Assembly (NCBI RefSeq): GCF_902167145.1
Contig: NW_023367168.1
Span: 62,001 to 126,000, forward strand
DNA: 64,000 bases
Source: Zea mays
Taxonomy: Eukaryota > Streptophyta > Magnoliopsida > Poales > Poaceae
Reading direction: 5' to 3'
Shown: positions 1 through 10,645 of the stretch, in pieces
How the letters are laid out: every line of letters starts with the position of its first letter
Position numbering within the stretch: position 1 is the first letter of the stretch
The notes under the pieces: generated by a model
The model's input: the letters and a program-made list of their open reading frames with translations, nothing else
What the model was told of the DNA's origin: nothing
Databases searched by the model: none
Program-made: the position numbers and the translations under genes

Positions 1-3000
1 CATAAAAAATGGGGGTTGTGTGGCCATTTATCATCGACTAGAGGCTCATAAACCTCACCCCACATATGTTTCCTTGCCATAGATTACATTCTTGGATTTC
101 TGGTGGAAGCCATTTCTTGGTTAAAAACTCGTACGTGTTAGCCTTCGGTATTATTGAAAATGGTCATTCATGGCTATTTTCGGCAAAATGGGGGTTGTGT
201 GGCCATTGATCGTCGACCAGAGGCTCATACACCTCACCCCACATATGTTTCCTTGTCGTAGATCACATTCTTGGATTTCTGGTGGAGACCATTTCTTGGT
301 CTAAAATCCGTAGGTGTTAGCCTCTAGTATTATTGAAAATGGTCGCTCATGGCTATTTTCAAGGTCGCTCATGGCTATTTTCATAAAAAATGGGGGTTGT
401 GTGGCCATTTATCATCGACTAGAGGCTCATAAACCTCACCCCACATATGTTTCCTTGCCATAGATTACATTCTTGGATTTCTGGTGGAAGCCATTTCTTG
501 GTTAAAAACTCGTACGTGTTAGCCTTCGGTATTATTGAAAATGGTCATTCATTGCTATTTTCGGCAAAATGGGGGTTGTGTGGCCATTGATCGTCGACCA
601 GAGGCTCATACACCTCACCCCACAAATGTTTCCTTGTCGTAGATCACATTCTTGGATTTCTGGTGGAGACCATTTCTTGGTCAAAAATCCGTAGGTGTTA
701 GCCTTCGATATTATTGAAAATGGTCGTTCATGGCTATTTTCGACAAAAATGGGGGTTGTGTGGCCATTGATCATCGACCAGAGGCTCATACACCTCACCC
801 CACATATGTTTCCTTGCCATAGATCACATTCTTGGATTTCTGGTGGAGACCATTTCTTGGTCAAAAATCCGTAGGTGTTAGCCTTCGGTATTATTGTAAA
901 TGGTCATTCATGGCTATTTTCGACAAAAATGGGGGTTGTGTGGCCATTGATCATCGACCATAGGCTCATACACCTCACCCCACATATGTTTCCTTGCCAT
1001 AGATCACATTCTTGGATTTCTGGTGGAGACCATTTCTTGGTCAAAAATCCGTAGGTCTTAGCCTCTAATATTATTGAAAATGGTCGCTCATGGCTATTTT
1101 CATAAAAAAATGGGGGTTGTGTGGCCATTTATCATCGACTAGAGGCTCATAAATCTCACCCCACATATGTTTCCTTGCTATAAATCACATTCTTGGATTT
1201 TTGGTGGAGACCATTTCTTGGTCAAAAACTCGTACGTGTTAGCCTTCGGTATTATTGAAAATGGTCGTTCATGGCTATTTTCGGCAAAATGGGGGTTGTG
1301 TGGCCATTGATCATCGACCAGAGGCTCGTACACCTCACCCCACATATGTTTCCTTGCCATAGATTACATTCTTGGATTTCTGGTGGAAACCATTTCTTGG
1401 TTAAAAACTCGTACGTGTTAGCCTTCGGTATTATTGAAAATGGTCATTCATGGCTATTTTCGGCAAAATGGGGGTTGTGTGGCCATTGATCGTCGACCAG
1501 AGGCTCATACACCTCACCCCACATATGTTTCCTTGTCGTAGATCACATTCTTGGATTTCTGGTGGAGACCATATTTTGGTCAAAAATCCGTAGGTGTTAG
1601 CCTTCGATATTATTGAAAATGGTCGTTCATGGCCATTTTCGACAAAAATGGGGGTTGTGTGGCCATTGATCATCGACCAGAGGCTCATACACCTCACCCC
1701 ACATATGTTTCCTTGCCATAGATCACATTCTTGGATTTCTGGTGGAGACCATTTCTTGGTCAAAAATCCGTAGGTGTTAGCCTTCGGTATTATTGTAAAT
1801 GGTCATTCATGGCTATTTTCGACAACAATGTGGGTTGTGTGGCCATTGATCATCGACAAGAGGCTCATACACCTAACCCCACATATGTTTCCTTGCCATA
1901 GATCACATTCTTAGATTTCTGGTGGAGACCATTTCTTGGTCAAAAATCCGTAGGTCTTAGCCTCTAATATTATTGAAAATGGTTGCTCATGGCTATTTTC
2001 ATAAAAAATGGGGGTTGTGTGGCCATTTATCATCGACTAGAGGCTCATAAATCTCACCCCTCATATGTTTCCTTGCCATAGATCACATTCTTGGATTTTT
2101 GGTGGAGACCATTTCTTGGTTAAAAACTCGTACGTGTTAGCCTTCGGTATTATTGAAAATGGTCATTCATGGCTATTTTCGGCAAAATGGGGGTTCTGTG
2201 GCCATTGATCATCGACCAGAAGCTCGTACACCTCACCCCACATATGTTTCCTTGCCATAGATCACATTCTTGGATTTCTGGTGGAGACCATTTCTTGGGC
2301 AAAAATCCGAATGTGTTAGCCTTTGGTATTTTTGAAAATGGTCATTCATGGCTATTTTCGACAAAAATGGGGGTTGTGTGGCCATTGATCTTCGACCAGA
2401 GGCTCATACACCTCACTACACATATGTTTCCTTGCCATAGATCACATTCTTGGATTTATGGTGGAGACCATTTCTTGGTCAAAAATCCGTAGGTGTTAGC
2501 CTTCAGTGTCATTGAAAATGGTCGTTCATGGCTATTTTCGACAAAAAATTAGGGTTGTGTGGCCATTGATCGTCGACCAGAGGCTCATACAATTTACCCC
2601 ACATATGTTTCCTTGCCATAGATCTCATTCTTGGATTTCTGGTGGAGACCATTTCTTGGTCAAAAATCCGTAGGTGTTAGCCTTCGGTATTATTGAAAAT
2701 GGTCGTTCATGGCTATTTTCGACAAAAATGGGGGTTGTGTGGCCGAAAATAGCCATTTATCATCGACTAGAGGCTCATAAACCTCACCCCACATATGTTT
2801 CCTTGCCATAGATCACATTCTTGGATTTCTGGTGGAGACCATTTCTTGGTTAAAAACTCGTACGTGTTAGCCTTCGGTATTATTGAAAATGGTCGTTCAT
2901 GGCTATTTTCGGCAAAATGGGGGTTGTGTGGCCATTGATCATCGACCAGAGGCTCGTACACCTCACCCCACATATGTTTCCTTGCCATAGATCACATTCT

Positions 3001-3937
3001 TGGATTTCTGGTGGAGACCATTTCTTGGTCAAAAATCCGTACGTGTTAGCCTTTGGTATTTTTGAAAATGGTCATTCATGGCTATTTTCGACAAAAATGG
3101 GGGTTGTGTGGCCATTGATCTTCGACCAGAGGCTCATACACCTCACTACACATATGTTTCCTTGCCATAGATCACATTCTTGGATTTATGGTGGAGACCA
3201 TTTCTTGGTCAAAAATCCGTAGGTGTTAGCCTTCAGTGTCATTGAAAATGGTCGTTCATGGCTATTTTCGACAAAAATTAGGGTTGTGTGGCCATTGATC
3301 GTCGACCAGAGGCTCATACACCTCACCCCACATATGTTTCCTTGCCATAGATCACATTCTTGGATTTCTGGTGGAGACCATTTCTTGGTCAAAAATCCGT
3401 AGGTGTTAGCCTTCGGTATTATTGAAAATGGTCGTTCATGGCTATTTTCGACAAAAATGGGGGTTGTGTGGCCATTGATCATCGACCAGACGCTCATACA
3501 CCTCACCCCACATATGTTTCCTTGCCATAGATCACATTCTTGGATTTCTGGTGGAGACCATTTCTTGGTCTAAAATCCGTAGGTGTTAGCCTCTAGTATT
3601 ATTGAAAATGGTCGCTCATGGCTATTTTCAAGGTCGCTCATGGCTATTTTCATAAAAAATGGGGGTTGTGTGGCCATTTATCATCGACTAGAGGCTCATA
3701 AACCTCACCCCACATATGTTTCCTTGCCATAGATTACATTCTTGGATTTCTGGTGGAAACCATTTCTTGGTTAAAAACTCGTACGTGTTAGCCTTCGGTA
3801 TTATTGAAAATGGTCATTCATGGCTATTTTCGGCAAAATGGGGGTTGTGTGGCCATTGATCGTCGACCAGAGGCTCATACACCTCACCCCACATATGTTT
3901 CCTTGTCGTAGATCACATTCTTGGATTTCTGGTGGAG
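1..3937 (-). repeat. knob180 satellite array, block A (minus orientation)
   Basis: Tandem ~180-bp monomers whose reverse complement reads as the maize knob satellite (GGCCACACAACCCCC, then GAAGGCTAACACC, then GAAACATATGTGGGG). Several monomer subtypes alternate: canonical 180-bp units; units with TTGCCGAAAA and a GTACGAG variant, one base shorter; and units carrying CTCTAGTATT with a 22-bp internal duplication (for example near 340-390 and 3600-3655). Variant order mirrors that of 59,280-61,990 in reverse complement, which makes this the outer left arm of a large inverted duplication. Long open frames on both strands are a by-product of the 3-divisible period. I see no gene here. Confidence 0.96.
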
Positions 3938-3942
3938 ACCAT
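3938..3942. repeat. Target-site duplication of E1, left copy (ACCAT)
   Basis: ACCAT precedes the TGTTGG start of the left LTR and is repeated directly after the right LTR at 11290-11294. Joining the flanks at one copy restores the ordinary satellite sequence GGAGACCATTTCTTGG. Confidence 0.95.
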
Positions 3943-4586
3943 TGTTGGGGGCCTTCGGCTTACGAAGGTCCTCAAAAACAGGATTTAACAGTATTTCTGG
4001 AGTTTAATGTGTGAACAGGTATCTTCGGACTCAAGTTGGTATCACAGCTGGCCAGAATAATACGAAGGTCGATACAACGCCGAAGGTGTGAGCAGGAAAG
4101 CTTCGGCGCGATACCAACAAAATGAAACCGACTTAAAGATGAAAAGGCTATTCAGACCTCGATAGATTACAATAGAATTATTATCAAATGTAAAGGGCAT
4201 GAATGTAATTTTGCATAGGCTGTGTCCTGTGCCTATAAATAGGTGAACAGTACCCACGTATTGTTCACGCTGATTTGGCATTTGCTTTTGCGTCACGCTT
4301 GTACTTTCATCCCCTTCAAGTTAAAGGTACATGTTGTAATCTATCGATTACTTCTGTTTATACATGATAATGAAACATAATTGTTTATGTTGTTCATTAT
4401 ATTCCTTATAGTTCATCCTTCGTCATTATATAATGTATTTATGAAGGTATGCCCTTCATAACCTTCGTCCGAAAATCATTATATCCTGAGAGGAATAATG
4501 TTTCGAAGGGCGAAGGACTTTACCGATTAACATTTTCTATGTTGCCTTGTTCCTGACTCATAGCATTCAAGAACAAGTCTCCAACA
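3943..4586 (+). repeat. E1 5' LTR
   Basis: 644 bp, beginning TGTTGGGGG and ending CTCCAACA, so the ends form TGTTGG/CCAACA inverted repeats. The first ~30 bp contain a CCTTCG/CGAAGG inverted repeat. A TATAAATA box lies at 4234-4241 and is followed at once by an 11-bp inverted repeat (see the promoter entry). It differs from the 3' LTR at only two positions that I can find. Confidence 0.95.
4234..4268 (+). promoter_or_regulatory. E1 5' LTR core promoter: TATA box plus damaged palindrome
   Basis: TATAAATA at 4234-4241 is the likely promoter of the genomic RNA. Immediately downstream, 4243-4268 is an inverted repeat with left arm GTGAACAGTAC, loop CCAC and right arm GTATTGTTCAC. The right arm has T at 4261 where the 3' LTR has C, which breaks one base pair. 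The usual ~30-bp spacing puts the transcription start within or near the right arm. Confidence 0.7.
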
Positions 4587-4587
4587 T

Positions 4588-4598
4588 TGGCGCCCACC
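4588..4598 (+). other. E1 primer-binding site (TGGCGCCCACC)
   Basis: One base (T, 4587) after the 5' LTR. TGGCGCC would pair with a tRNA 3' end of GGCGCCA, as in plant tRNA-Asp. The following CACC departs from the tRNA-Asp complement, so only seven bases match; E2 matches nine. Confidence 0.65.
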
Positions 4599-4662
4599 TC
4601 CGGTGAACTCACTTCCACTCTTTGAGTTTTTTGAACACCTTCGGCGATCATAAACCTTCGTT

Positions 4663-6180
4663 ATGGCGCCGAAGAAAGCTTCAGCAACTGGGACTGCAGC
4701 TCTACAACCGTTGGACCACAATCAGGAGACAGTCTCCCTTCGGGAGGCCCGAAGCCAGAAAAGGAAGGCTGTTAGCCCGACACCACCAGAGGACGAGATA
4801 GATCAAGAAATCAGAAATATGGAGATGCTTCATCAACAAGTGCAGAGGAAGAAAGAAAAGATGGCCAGGCTAGCTGAGCTGCAGAGGCAGATAGACGAAG
4901 CATCTGAAGAAGTTCGTCACCTTGCTCAGGATGAGCAACACCGAAGGCCTCAACACCAAGACCTTCATCAGGAGGGTTTTCCCAACGAAGATGACTGGTA
5001 TGACAATTTCCATCATGGGAATTTTGTTTTTGACGATGCTTCTCCTCTGTCCGCTGAGCTGCAGGCTACACCTTGGCCTCCGTCCTACAAGCCGCCTCAA
5101 CTTCCCGTATTCGATGGCCACTCAGACCCGAAGCAGTTTTTGATGAGCTACGAAGCAACAGTATCTTCGTATGGTGGCAATGCTGCGGTCATGGCCAAAT
5201 CTTTTGTTATGGCTGTCAGGAGTGTTGCTCAAACCTGGTATTCCTCCCTTCGACTAGGAACGATCACTTCATGGCAGAAGCTGAAGGACTTGTTGTTAAC
5301 TAGCTTCCAAGGGTTTCAGACGAAGCCGGTTACTGCTCAGGCTCTGTTCCAATGCACCCAGGATCACGAAGAATACCTTCAGGCGTATGTCCGAAGGTTC
5401 TTGCGTCTGAGGGCACAGGCACCAACGGTGCCCAATGAAATTGTCATTGAGGCCATGATCAAGGGGCTTCGGCCAGGACCGTCAGCTCAGTACTTCGCTA
5501 GGAAGCCTCCTCAAACTTTGGAGAAGCTGCTCCAGAAGATGGACGAGTACATTCGGGCCGATAATGATTTCCGCCAAAGAAGGGAGGAGGCTTTCAGGTT
5601 TTCTGAAATGACCAGGGGCTTCGGAGGGAGGTTTTACCCGAGGCATGTTAGATCAATTCATAACTCTACACAAAATGATGATAAAGGGAGCCAACAGCAA
5701 AGGCCACAATGTTCCTCACAGGCTTCGGGGCAACAGCAAGGCCCCTTCCGACCACCAGCTCCAAGAGGCAGAGGCGCCAGGGGCTTCGGAGGAAGATTTG
5801 GCGATCAACAGAGAAGAATCTTTTGCTTATTCTGTGGTGAGAACAAAGGTCATACCACCAGGATGTGCCATGTTACCATCCAGAAGCAAAAAGAAATAGC
5901 CGAAGCGGCAGCACAACAGGCTCAGCCCAAGCAGGTCATGCACACTGCTTCATATCATTCGCCTTACATCCCAGAGTATGTAGGCAATCACCCTGCAGTT
6001 TCTGTTGCTTCGGCGAGTCAACCTCAGGCTTCCTGGCAACAACCACTGCCTCCACCACCGCTGCAACAAGGTCAGCAGCCAGAAGGGAGCCAATATGCTC
6101 CACATCAAAGGGACTTCAGAGAACAGTCCGAAGCTCGCACAGTCAACAGCACTGTGCTAGAGTCAAAGCACATCTATTGA
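4663..6180 (+). CDS. gag: Retrotransposon gag polyprotein (E1)
   Basis: A 505-residue structural protein expected to form the virus-like particle and package element RNA in the cytoplasm. In order: a basic N terminus; a charged, probably coiled-coil stretch (about residues 45-95); PVFDG at 148-152 opening a Retrotrans_gag-type core (about 150-310); an R/G/Q-rich linker; one zinc knuckle with C388, C391, H397 and C402; and a P/Q-rich tail ending in HIY. The knuckle spacing is CX2CX5HX4C, one residue longer than the retroviral CX2CX4HX4C. The start is the first ATG of the leader, 64 bp after the primer-binding site. The frame stops without entering protease or polymerase. It differs from the E3 copy at four residues that I see. 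Confidence 0.9.
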   Translation: MAPKKASATGTAALQPLDHNQETVSLREARSQKRKAVSPTPPEDEIDQEIRNMEMLHQQVQRKKEKMARLAELQRQIDEASEEVRHLAQDEQHRRPQHQDLHQEGFPNEDDWYDNFHHGNFVFDDASPLSAELQATPWPPSYKPPQLPVFDGHSDPKQFLMSYEATVSSYGGNAAVMAKSFVMAVRSVAQTWYSSLRLGTITSWQKLKDLLLTSFQGFQTKPVTAQALFQCTQDHEEYLQAYVRRFLRLRAQAPTVPNEIVIEAMIKGLRPGPSAQYFARKPPQTLEKLLQKMDEYIRADNDFRQRREEAFRFSEMTRGFGGRFYPRHVRSIHNSTQNDDKGSQQQRPQCSSQASGQQQGPFRPPAPRGRGARGFGGRFGDQQRRIFCLFCGENKGHTTRMCHVTIQKQKEIAEAAAQQAQPKQVMHTASYHSPYIPEYVGNHPAVSVASASQPQASWQQPLPPPPLQQGQQPEGSQYAPHQRDFREQSEARTVNSTVLESKHIY

Positions 6181-7115
6181 CAAATATCCTACCTTAAATA
6201 GCAATCTTTTTCATTCAGTTTTATTTTCTGTAATAAAGGACATTGTTCAGGTTTCATGCAAATAGTTTCGTTGATTCCCACAAGGAAAATATATTTTCTT
6301 CACAGGCTTAAATTGTTGAGACTTGTGATAACAAAGAGGACCTTCGAACTATCGAAAATTCTTCGAAGCAACAAAAAGTCGTTCTAAAGAACGCAGAGTG
6401 AGTTTGCCGAAGTTACAAAAAAGTCGTTCCAAAGGGAGCGCAGTGTAAGTTTTCTGCTCCAAAGTCGTTCCAAAGGGAATGCAGAGCATACAGCGAAAAG
6501 TCAACGCTGATACCGCCTAAGTAAAGGGCGAAGCGCGAAAAGTCAACGCGAATAACGCTGAAAGTAAAAGGCGAAGAAGCTCCTAAGGGAGGCTTACAGC
6601 GAAAAATAAACGCTGATTCCGCTGAAGTAAAAGGCGAAGAAGCTCCTAAGGGAGGCTTATAGTAAAAAGACAATGCTGATTCAAAAGATTATGTGTTTTG
6701 TCGCAGGAATGTGTGTATCTTCGGAATAAACACCATCTTACACAGCATAACATCATCGCATCATTTCGCATAGCATAAGCATCATACATCATGTTGCATA
6801 TGGCACAAGAGGTGGACATCATATTAGTCTACAGAAGAACGTTATTGATCTTCGGAAGTATAGCTTCGGAAAGTGTCTTCACGAAGCCTGGATATTATTC
6901 ATCAGAACACTGGATATTGTTGTGACAAAGAAAAATTCCTCTTCACGAAGCATGAAAAGAAGGGAAGGTGTTTTTTTTCGTCAAAGACTCAAAAAGCGGT
7001 ACGTGTAAAGTTTCATGCATCGTAAAGAATTGAGCAATAAAAATGGGTATATTACATTCAGGATTACAAAATGTTACAATATATTACATTTCAGAAGTTT
7101 AATTTACAATAGTAT
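6181..7115. other. E1 spacer between gag and antisense gene, with minisatellite
   Basis: No convincing gene. The first half holds the gag 3' untranslated sequence (AATAAAGG at about 6232). Degenerate tandem repeats at about 6,365-6,665 are built from AAGTCGTTC, GCGAAAAGTCAACGC and GCGAAGAAGCTCCTAAGG blocks; the last block starts at 6571 and 6634, a 63-bp step. E2 has a different, 80-bp version here. The remainder is AT-rich and ends in the convergent 3' region of the antisense gene. Length-variable tandem repeats between genes are common in Tat-lineage elements. Confidence 0.7.
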
Positions 7116-10100
7116 TTAATCTTCTCTCAGAACAACTTCTGCAGCCTCATTCAGGAGCCGATTGACGACTTCGTCCATGATGGCTTCGGCCATCTTTTTA
7201 ATTTCGTCGTCTCCTTTCGGCTGAGGGCCTGAAGACGCTTTAGCAGGATCTGAAGGACAGGATACGGCTATGTTGCTATTACAAATGGCAAACGAAGCTT
7301 AAAACCAAAAATTACAACACAATAAAAACTATTAGTTAATACCTAATTGACCTTCGGGCTCCGCGCTCTTTTCAGCAGCCTTAGCCACTTCTCTAGCATC
7401 GTGAATGCCCTTTTCACTTTTTTGAATAATTTCTCCTGCCATTTTTCGGCCACCATTATCCCAGATATCGGTAAAAAACATTCCATCGATCATACTTGCT
7501 TCGGCCGAAGGATCTCTTGCATCTTCAAAGGACAAAGCATCTTCGGATTGTGCTAAAATTTTTACATGCTCACAGCCCTTCTTCTCTAAAATGGTGGCAA
7601 TTCCTCTGGCCCCAGAGAAAGCACATATATCTCCACGGCTATTTAAAATTTCTTCGAAGGCCTCAGCTTCGTGGCCGATCCATTCAATGGGACCTTTGGG
7701 ATTGCCTCTCGTAAAGTTTTCTTCACTTGAGAAGGCGCCGACCCTAGCGAAGCTAGCTTTTAACTTCTTAACACACTCTATAGATTTGTTATAACATCTC
7801 TTCTTGAATGAACGAAGCTCTTCAACAGTTACTTCTAGGTGATCTGCCCATTGGTCGCTGAGTTCTCGCCTTGTTTCTTCAAGTATGCGTTCTTCCTTGG
7901 CTCTGGCCAGTTGTTTCCGAAGATCTTCAATTTCTCGCTTCTGAGCTTCAGCTTGACCCTTAAAAGCAGCTTCGTCTTCCTTTATTTTATTTAGCAATGA
8001 GTATAATATTTTATCTTTTTCGAGGCCTTCGTTCCTCAGTTCAATTACTTCGGAACGAAGGTTGCTCAGGGCTATAGCACACCCTTCGTCTTCAGCATCT
8101 TTTTGTGCCCTAAGGGCATTGCTAAGTATCAGGCCCTACGAAGAGAAATATGTGTGTGTCAATAAATTTAAACAAACAAAAGATTTTTTGGTCTCAACAA
8201 AGAATACAAGGATCCCATTTGTCGCACCTTTAAGCTATTATAGGCCAGGCTGTCGGCCAGATCGTTCTTCGACAGCACAGAGAGCCCGTCTTCTAAGGTT
8301 GGGAATCCGAAGCTCTTGCTCATCTCCCGGCAGACAGAAATTTCCTTGCTGTCAGGGAGACAATACAAAAAGTCTTCTTCTCCACTACCATTAAATATTA
8401 ACGCCCCCTTTGGATACTTCAGTTTCTGGGCGTAGTGCTGGGCTTCTTGCTCTTCTTTTTCTGATAGTCTTTTCCCCGAAGCATGACGAACAATATAATC
8501 ACAAACTTTGGAGGATGCTTCGGGGACAACGACACCGATTTCTTCAACAGATGTTGGCTTTGTTATTTTTTCTTCCTCAGTTTCCAAGGATTTTATCTTT
8601 ACGGGCTCTAAGGACCCAGCTTCGGTTTCAATTTCCTGCTCTGGAGTTTTTGTATCAGAAATTTCGGTTGTTGTTTTAGGAGTGGCAGCAGCCTTCTTCG
8701 GAGGTGTGCTTGAAGATTTGATTGTTTCCAATACATCTAGCACATTAGCCATTCTCTTTCTTTTCGGAGTCACTACTGGCACTTTTTGATTTTTCACTGT
8801 CTCAACATTTGCTGCAGGACTCACAATTTCTGATACTTTTTCTTCAGATGGTTTTTTCTCTTCTTCAATTTTTTCTGTGGATGGCGCTTCGGCCACTTCT
8901 TTGGTTTCCGGTAGCAAAATCTTCGGTTCTTCCAATTCTATCCTTTTTTGCGCTTCGGCTATTTCTGCAGCTGCTGGCGGTGTGGCTGGTTTGGTTGGCT
9001 TTTTAGCCTCGGTGGCCGAAGAAGATTTTCCGGTAAACTCGGGCACCGAAGCTGGTTCGATATAGCGCGGCCGGTGTGTGAGGACCTTTATCTTCTTTCT
9101 TTCAGGTTCTGGCTCGCTAGGAGCAGTTGCAGCTTCTTCTTTTGCAGAGGTTGTGTTTTTTCTCTTCTGCCTTCGAATGGGATAGCAATAGTCAGGGTAG
9201 ACAAACCCAATTGCATCAAATACCCGATTCAGCCTCTTCTTTTTTCGGCCTCCGAAGGCTGCTGACATCGCAGTATCTTCGGCCTTCGAATAAGCACCAA
9301 GCAGCTCATCACTTAAATTTTCAATGCTTTTTAACCAGTCATCATCTGGCTCAGCAAATTTATCTCCGAACTTGAAGGTGTACTTCAGTCTCACAAGTCC
9401 ACCTTCGTCGGCCTCTTTTATGGTTTCTTGTGGCATTTCCCATTTCTCCGCGAGCGGCCATACCCGGAAGGCAATATGCTCTTGTACTAAATCTCTCGTT
9501 CCAATAAAAGAGCAGATAACGCCGAAGGCCCTCTGGCATTCTTGGGCAGCTTCACTCATTTCAACCTTCGGCCTTCGAAGGCCGAAGCTTTGCCAAATAG
9601 GGCGCATAATTATACCTTTGATATCTTCTCGTACTGACAGGTCATTCTTCACATAAAACCATTCTGTCATCCAGTCGCCGGGCCATCTCTTCCGAAAGGT
9701 TGGTACGGGGCAGCTTGACCCGGACCGAGAAACGAAGCTGTAGCAGCCAAAATTGTTATGATACTGTTCCTTGCCCCAAGGTTTTGTTTCATATGATAAT
9801 TCGTGTATATTGCAGAAGCTTTTTGCATCAGGCTTCAGACCTTGGCTTCTCGCGGCCCACACGAAGATATTCAGCCTTATAATTGCCTCGGGAGTAAGTT
9901 GATGAAGATAGACTTCGAAGATTTTCAACACCTCCACGACGAAGCTGCTCAAGGGAAATCGTAGCCCAGCTTTCAAAAAGCTTCGGTACACTACGACTTC
10001 ATTCTCTTCAGGGTGTGGACAAGTCTTCTCCCCTTCGTCGGCCCTCACAATGGACAAATCCCGGAAATACCTTCCTCTCATGTTGACAAGATGATTCTCT

Positions 10101-10339
10101 TTGATAGTTGACTTACCATAAACTGAATGGCTTGGTCGCCAGGGACGATCTTCGGAGTCTTCACTACCGCTGTCCACATCATAACTGTCGCTGTCACCAA
10201 TATCCTCAGACAAGCCTTCTAGAATTTCCTTGGTAATTTTTTCCGTGTTGGTCTTCGACATCGCTATAAGAAACCCCAAGTTTTTCTCTTCGTCAAGAGT
10301 CAGCTTCGTCTCAGCAGCAGCTTTCTTATCTCCAGACAT
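7116..10339 (-). CDS. Antisense three-exon gene (E1): Transposase_28-like protein
   Basis: Lies opposite to the element's own transcript. Inferred exons on the minus strand are 10339-8228 (704 codons), 8135-7343 and 7249-7116, separated by introns of 92 and 93 bp with GT...AG ends. Phases are compatible (0, then 1), giving about 1,012 residues; this model is by eye. Residues ~118-235 resemble the plant putative gypsy-type transposon domain (PF04195-like): LRFPLSSFVVEVLKIF, QLTPEAIIRLNIFVW, and a W/F-rich segment to 235. Basic clusters RKKKR (365-369), RRQKRK (389-394) and RKKIK (414-418) suggest nuclear entry. A K/E/P-rich low-complexity region follows, then a coiled-coil segment in exon 2. 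The start is the ATG at 10339; a GTG 12 bp upstream is not a plausible start. Such antisense ORFs are known in Tat elements; their function is unknown. Confidence 0.72.
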
Positions 10340-10481
10340 CTTCGGAAACACTAAAAAACTGTTTTCAAAGCCGAAGCTTCAAAACTAAAAGCTCAGAAAA
10401 TCTTAGTGCGCAAAAGCTAAAAATCGAGTGAGCGAGAGCAAGTGACAAGAGAGCGTGCCAAATGAGTTTGCGGTATGACCA

Positions 10482-10489
10482 TATTTATA
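10482..10489 (-). promoter_or_regulatory. TATA box of the antisense gene (E1)
   Basis: The minus strand reads TATAAATA about 143 bp upstream of the antisense ATG. The interval 10,340-10,645, between the ATG and the 3' LTR, has no other gene and would hold the leader and promoter. The box and its spacing are the same in E2 (34031) and E3 (58467-58474), which supports a real promoter. Confidence 0.6.
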
Positions 10490-10635
10490 TGCCCAATGCG
10501 TTGAAAATTGAAAGACCCCGCTTGTCAGTGAATGTTGCTATTCTAGCAAAGGGAAGGTGTTTTTTCGGACCTTCGGCGTAAAGCCTTCGTCCATTTCACA
10601 ATCTAAATTTATTGTTTTAAACAAATTAATATTGC

Positions 10636-10645
10636 GAGGGGCTAC
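10636..10645 (+). other. E1 polypurine tract region (GAGGGGCTAC)
   Basis: A short G-rich purine run directly before the 3' LTR, in the position used to prime plus-strand DNA. It is interrupted by CTAC next to the LTR, so it is not a classical pure tract; the same sequence is present in all three elements. Confidence 0.55.

Noticed and set aside
1..3937. CRISPR-like array (regular repeats)
   Set aside because: The repeats are directly adjacent ~180-bp satellite units without unique spacers, in a plant context.
4042..4296. 84-codon frame inside the LTR, repeated in each 644-bp LTR
   Set aside because: It overlaps the LTR promoter on the opposite strand, is not preserved in the same form in E2, and has no recognisable features.
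7332..8135. Separate small gene starting at a methionine upstream of exon 2 (for example near 8,130 or 56,147)
   Set aside because: The upstream part reads through the intron. Splice sites, phases and equal lengths in three copies fit a middle exon of one gene.
10340..10351. Alternative start of the antisense gene four codons upstream
   Set aside because: The codon is GTG in E1 and E3 and ATT in E2; the conserved ATG at 10339 (58324, 34181) is the plausible start.
6181..10645. Reverse transcriptase, RNase H, integrase or protease
   Set aside because: I looked for long frames in both directions in all three elements. Only gag and the antisense gene exist, and neither carries pol motifs, so the elements are non-autonomous.
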